Source: JAPLGD01 sp041302745
Lineage (GTDB): Bacteria; Bipolaricaulota; Bipolaricaulia; UBA7950; UBA9294
NCBI GenBank assembly: GCA_041302745.1
Contig: JBFYQP010000066.1
Coordinates: 1-6,295 of the forward strand
DNA length: 6,295 bases
Direction: 5' to 3'
Part shown: one piece after another, positions 5,556 to 6,295 of the stretch
Layout of the letters: each line of letters begins with the position of its first letter
How positions within the stretch are numbered: the first letter of the stretch is position 1
Program-made: the position numbers and the translations under genes
The notes under the pieces: model-generated
Database searches by the model: none
The model's input: only the letters and a program-made list of their open reading frames with translations
What the model was told of the DNA's origin: nothing

Positions 5556-5583
5556 GGGTTGCCGGACTTGCGCCCGGCAACCC
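5556..5583. other. Perfect 10-bp hairpin between the surface-protein and barrel genes
   Basis: GGGTTGCCGG (5556-5565) pairs with CCGGCAACCC (5574-5583) around an eight-base loop, starting 10 bases after the surface-protein stop. No T tract follows on either strand, so it may be a partial terminator, an attenuator or an mRNA-stabilising hairpin that sets different levels for the two genes. Confidence 0.55.
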
Positions 5584-5593
5584 GTCTCCGTCT

Positions 5594-6295
5594 TTATCGG
5601 TTAATGAACACCAGGCCCTTGCCGTCGAAGGTGTTCGTCCCGTCCGTAGCCGTAACGACGTAGATGTAGCCGCCGTTCGCCAGCGTGTCACCGCTGCTGT
5701 CGACACCCGTCCACAGCACTTCCGCGGTGTTCGCCTGCGTCTTCGCCCACACCAGGTGCCCGGCGAGATCGTAGATCTCCACCGAGAACGTCGTCGCAAT
5801 GCCCGAGCCCTCGTACGCGAATGCTACTTCGTCGTCGAACGGGTTCGGCCCAGCGTAGAACGTCGTCACGTCCAGCTCGCTCGCGATGATCGTCGCGGTC
5901 GCGGTGTCCGTGTCCGCCGAGTCGTTCGGGTCCGTGTAGGTGACCGTGATCGTTTCCCCGGCCGTCAGGTCGAGGTCGAGCGCGCCACTCACAAACGTCC
6001 CCGTCGTGCCCGACGCCGTCAGGTCGTACGCAACGCCATCGATCTCAATCGCGTCCTGGAGCGACGTGGCTCCGGCGTGCGACGAGTCCGTGACCTTCAC
6101 GTACACCGTGTCGACGTCCGTGTACTGCGACACCGTCGTGCCACCGACGTTGGTGAACACAACCTGCGACCCCGTCGTCGTCGAGCTGCCGCCGCCCACT
6201 GCCACCTTCGACGAAATCATCGCCGAGTCGGAGTGGTTCGTCGGGTCCTGGTAGAAGGCGACGATCGTGTCGCCGGCCAGAACGTCGAGCGTCGG
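5594..6295 (-). CDS. Surface/secreted protein with tandem Ig-like repeats and a T9SS/FlgD-like C-terminal domain, 5' end outside window
   Basis: The last 233 residues are visible; the frame is open to the window edge, so the methionine at 6218-6220 is internal. Two Thr/Asp/Val-rich Ig-like units are seen. The first is cut by the edge (LAGDTIVAFYQDPTNHSDSA) and the second is complete (VYVKVTDSSHAG through TAGETITVTYTDPNDSADTD and TATATI), about 105 residues later. Such units recur in very long extracellular adhesins, so the full protein may be much larger. The last 88 residues form a separate beta domain: AGPNPFDDEVAFAY, SVEIYDLAGHLVWAK, LWTGVDSSGDTLANGGYIY and a closing GKGLVFINR. This resembles the FlgD Ig-like fold and type A T9SS sorting domains, in which the PNPF, IYDLAG and YIY motifs are characteristic. 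It ends in TAA. The barrel gene follows 74 bp downstream. Confidence 0.85.
   Translation of the reverse strand, partial: PTLDVLAGDTIVAFYQDPTNHSDSAMISSKVAVGGGSSTTTGSQVVFTNVGGTTVSQYTDVDTVYVKVTDSSHAGATSLQDAIEIDGVAYDLTASGTTGTFVSGALDLDLTAGETITVTYTDPNDSADTDTATATIIASELDVTTFYAGPNPFDDEVAFAYEGSGIATTFSVEIYDLAGHLVWAKTQANTAEVLWTGVDSSGDTLANGGYIYVVTATDGTNTFDGKGLVFINR
5888..6292 (-). repeat. Tandem Ig-like protein repeat, period about 105 residues
   Basis: The segment at 6203-6292 (LDVLAGDTIVAFYQDP, then HSDSA) aligns without gaps to that at 5888-5977 (DLTAGETITVTYTDP, then DSADTD). The shared pattern is AG-[D/E]-TI, an aromatic, then DP, N and S-[A/D]. Divergence is high enough that the repeat is visible in protein rather than in DNA. 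Confidence 0.65.

Overview
This is a GC-rich bacterial window with compact operons and strong Shine-Dalgarno sites. A barrel protein with a Gram-negative-type signal peptide sits beside a large repeat protein whose C-terminal domain looks like a T9SS/FlgD-type sorting module. Together they suggest a diderm bacterium near the FCB group or an uncultured phylum of that kind. The taxonomic placement is inference.

Region 1 (1-1517, minus strand) is a three-gene operon: a small GntR regulator of the YhcF/YtrA type, an ABC ATPase and an ABC permease. The genes overlap by 11 and 4 bp. A near-consensus promoter (TTGACA, 16 bp, TATACT) lies so close to the regulator's ATG that the mRNA should be almost leaderless, and an interrupted 24-bp palindrome covers its -10 element. 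The permease frame is interrupted by one TAG, after which membrane-type coding resumes in the same frame to the window edge.

Region 2 (1633-2490) holds a 121-residue protein I do not recognise, with a good RBS and a plausible promoter, then about 430 bp with no convincing gene.

Region 3 (2426-3816) holds a solitary AbiEi-family regulator (COG4861-like) on the plus strand. Its promoter is embedded in a 53-bp nested palindrome made of four GTTCACG-type half-sites. No AbiEii toxin gene is next to it. Convergent to it is a small membrane/SHOCT-domain gene broken by two in-frame TAG codons and a one-base loss in a G tract.

Region 4 (4082-6295) holds a cysteine-rich DUF3795 protein (plus strand), a strong hairpin terminator between convergent genes, a PorV/UPF0164-like outer-membrane barrel protein with an acidic/Ala-Pro tail, and the 3' part of a surface protein with tandem Ig-like repeats (both minus strand).

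The most distinctive signals are the two operator architectures (1482-1505 and 2439-2491) and the recurrence of in-frame TAG codons in two otherwise recognisable genes. TAG also serves as a normal stop for three intact genes, so codon reassignment is unlikely.
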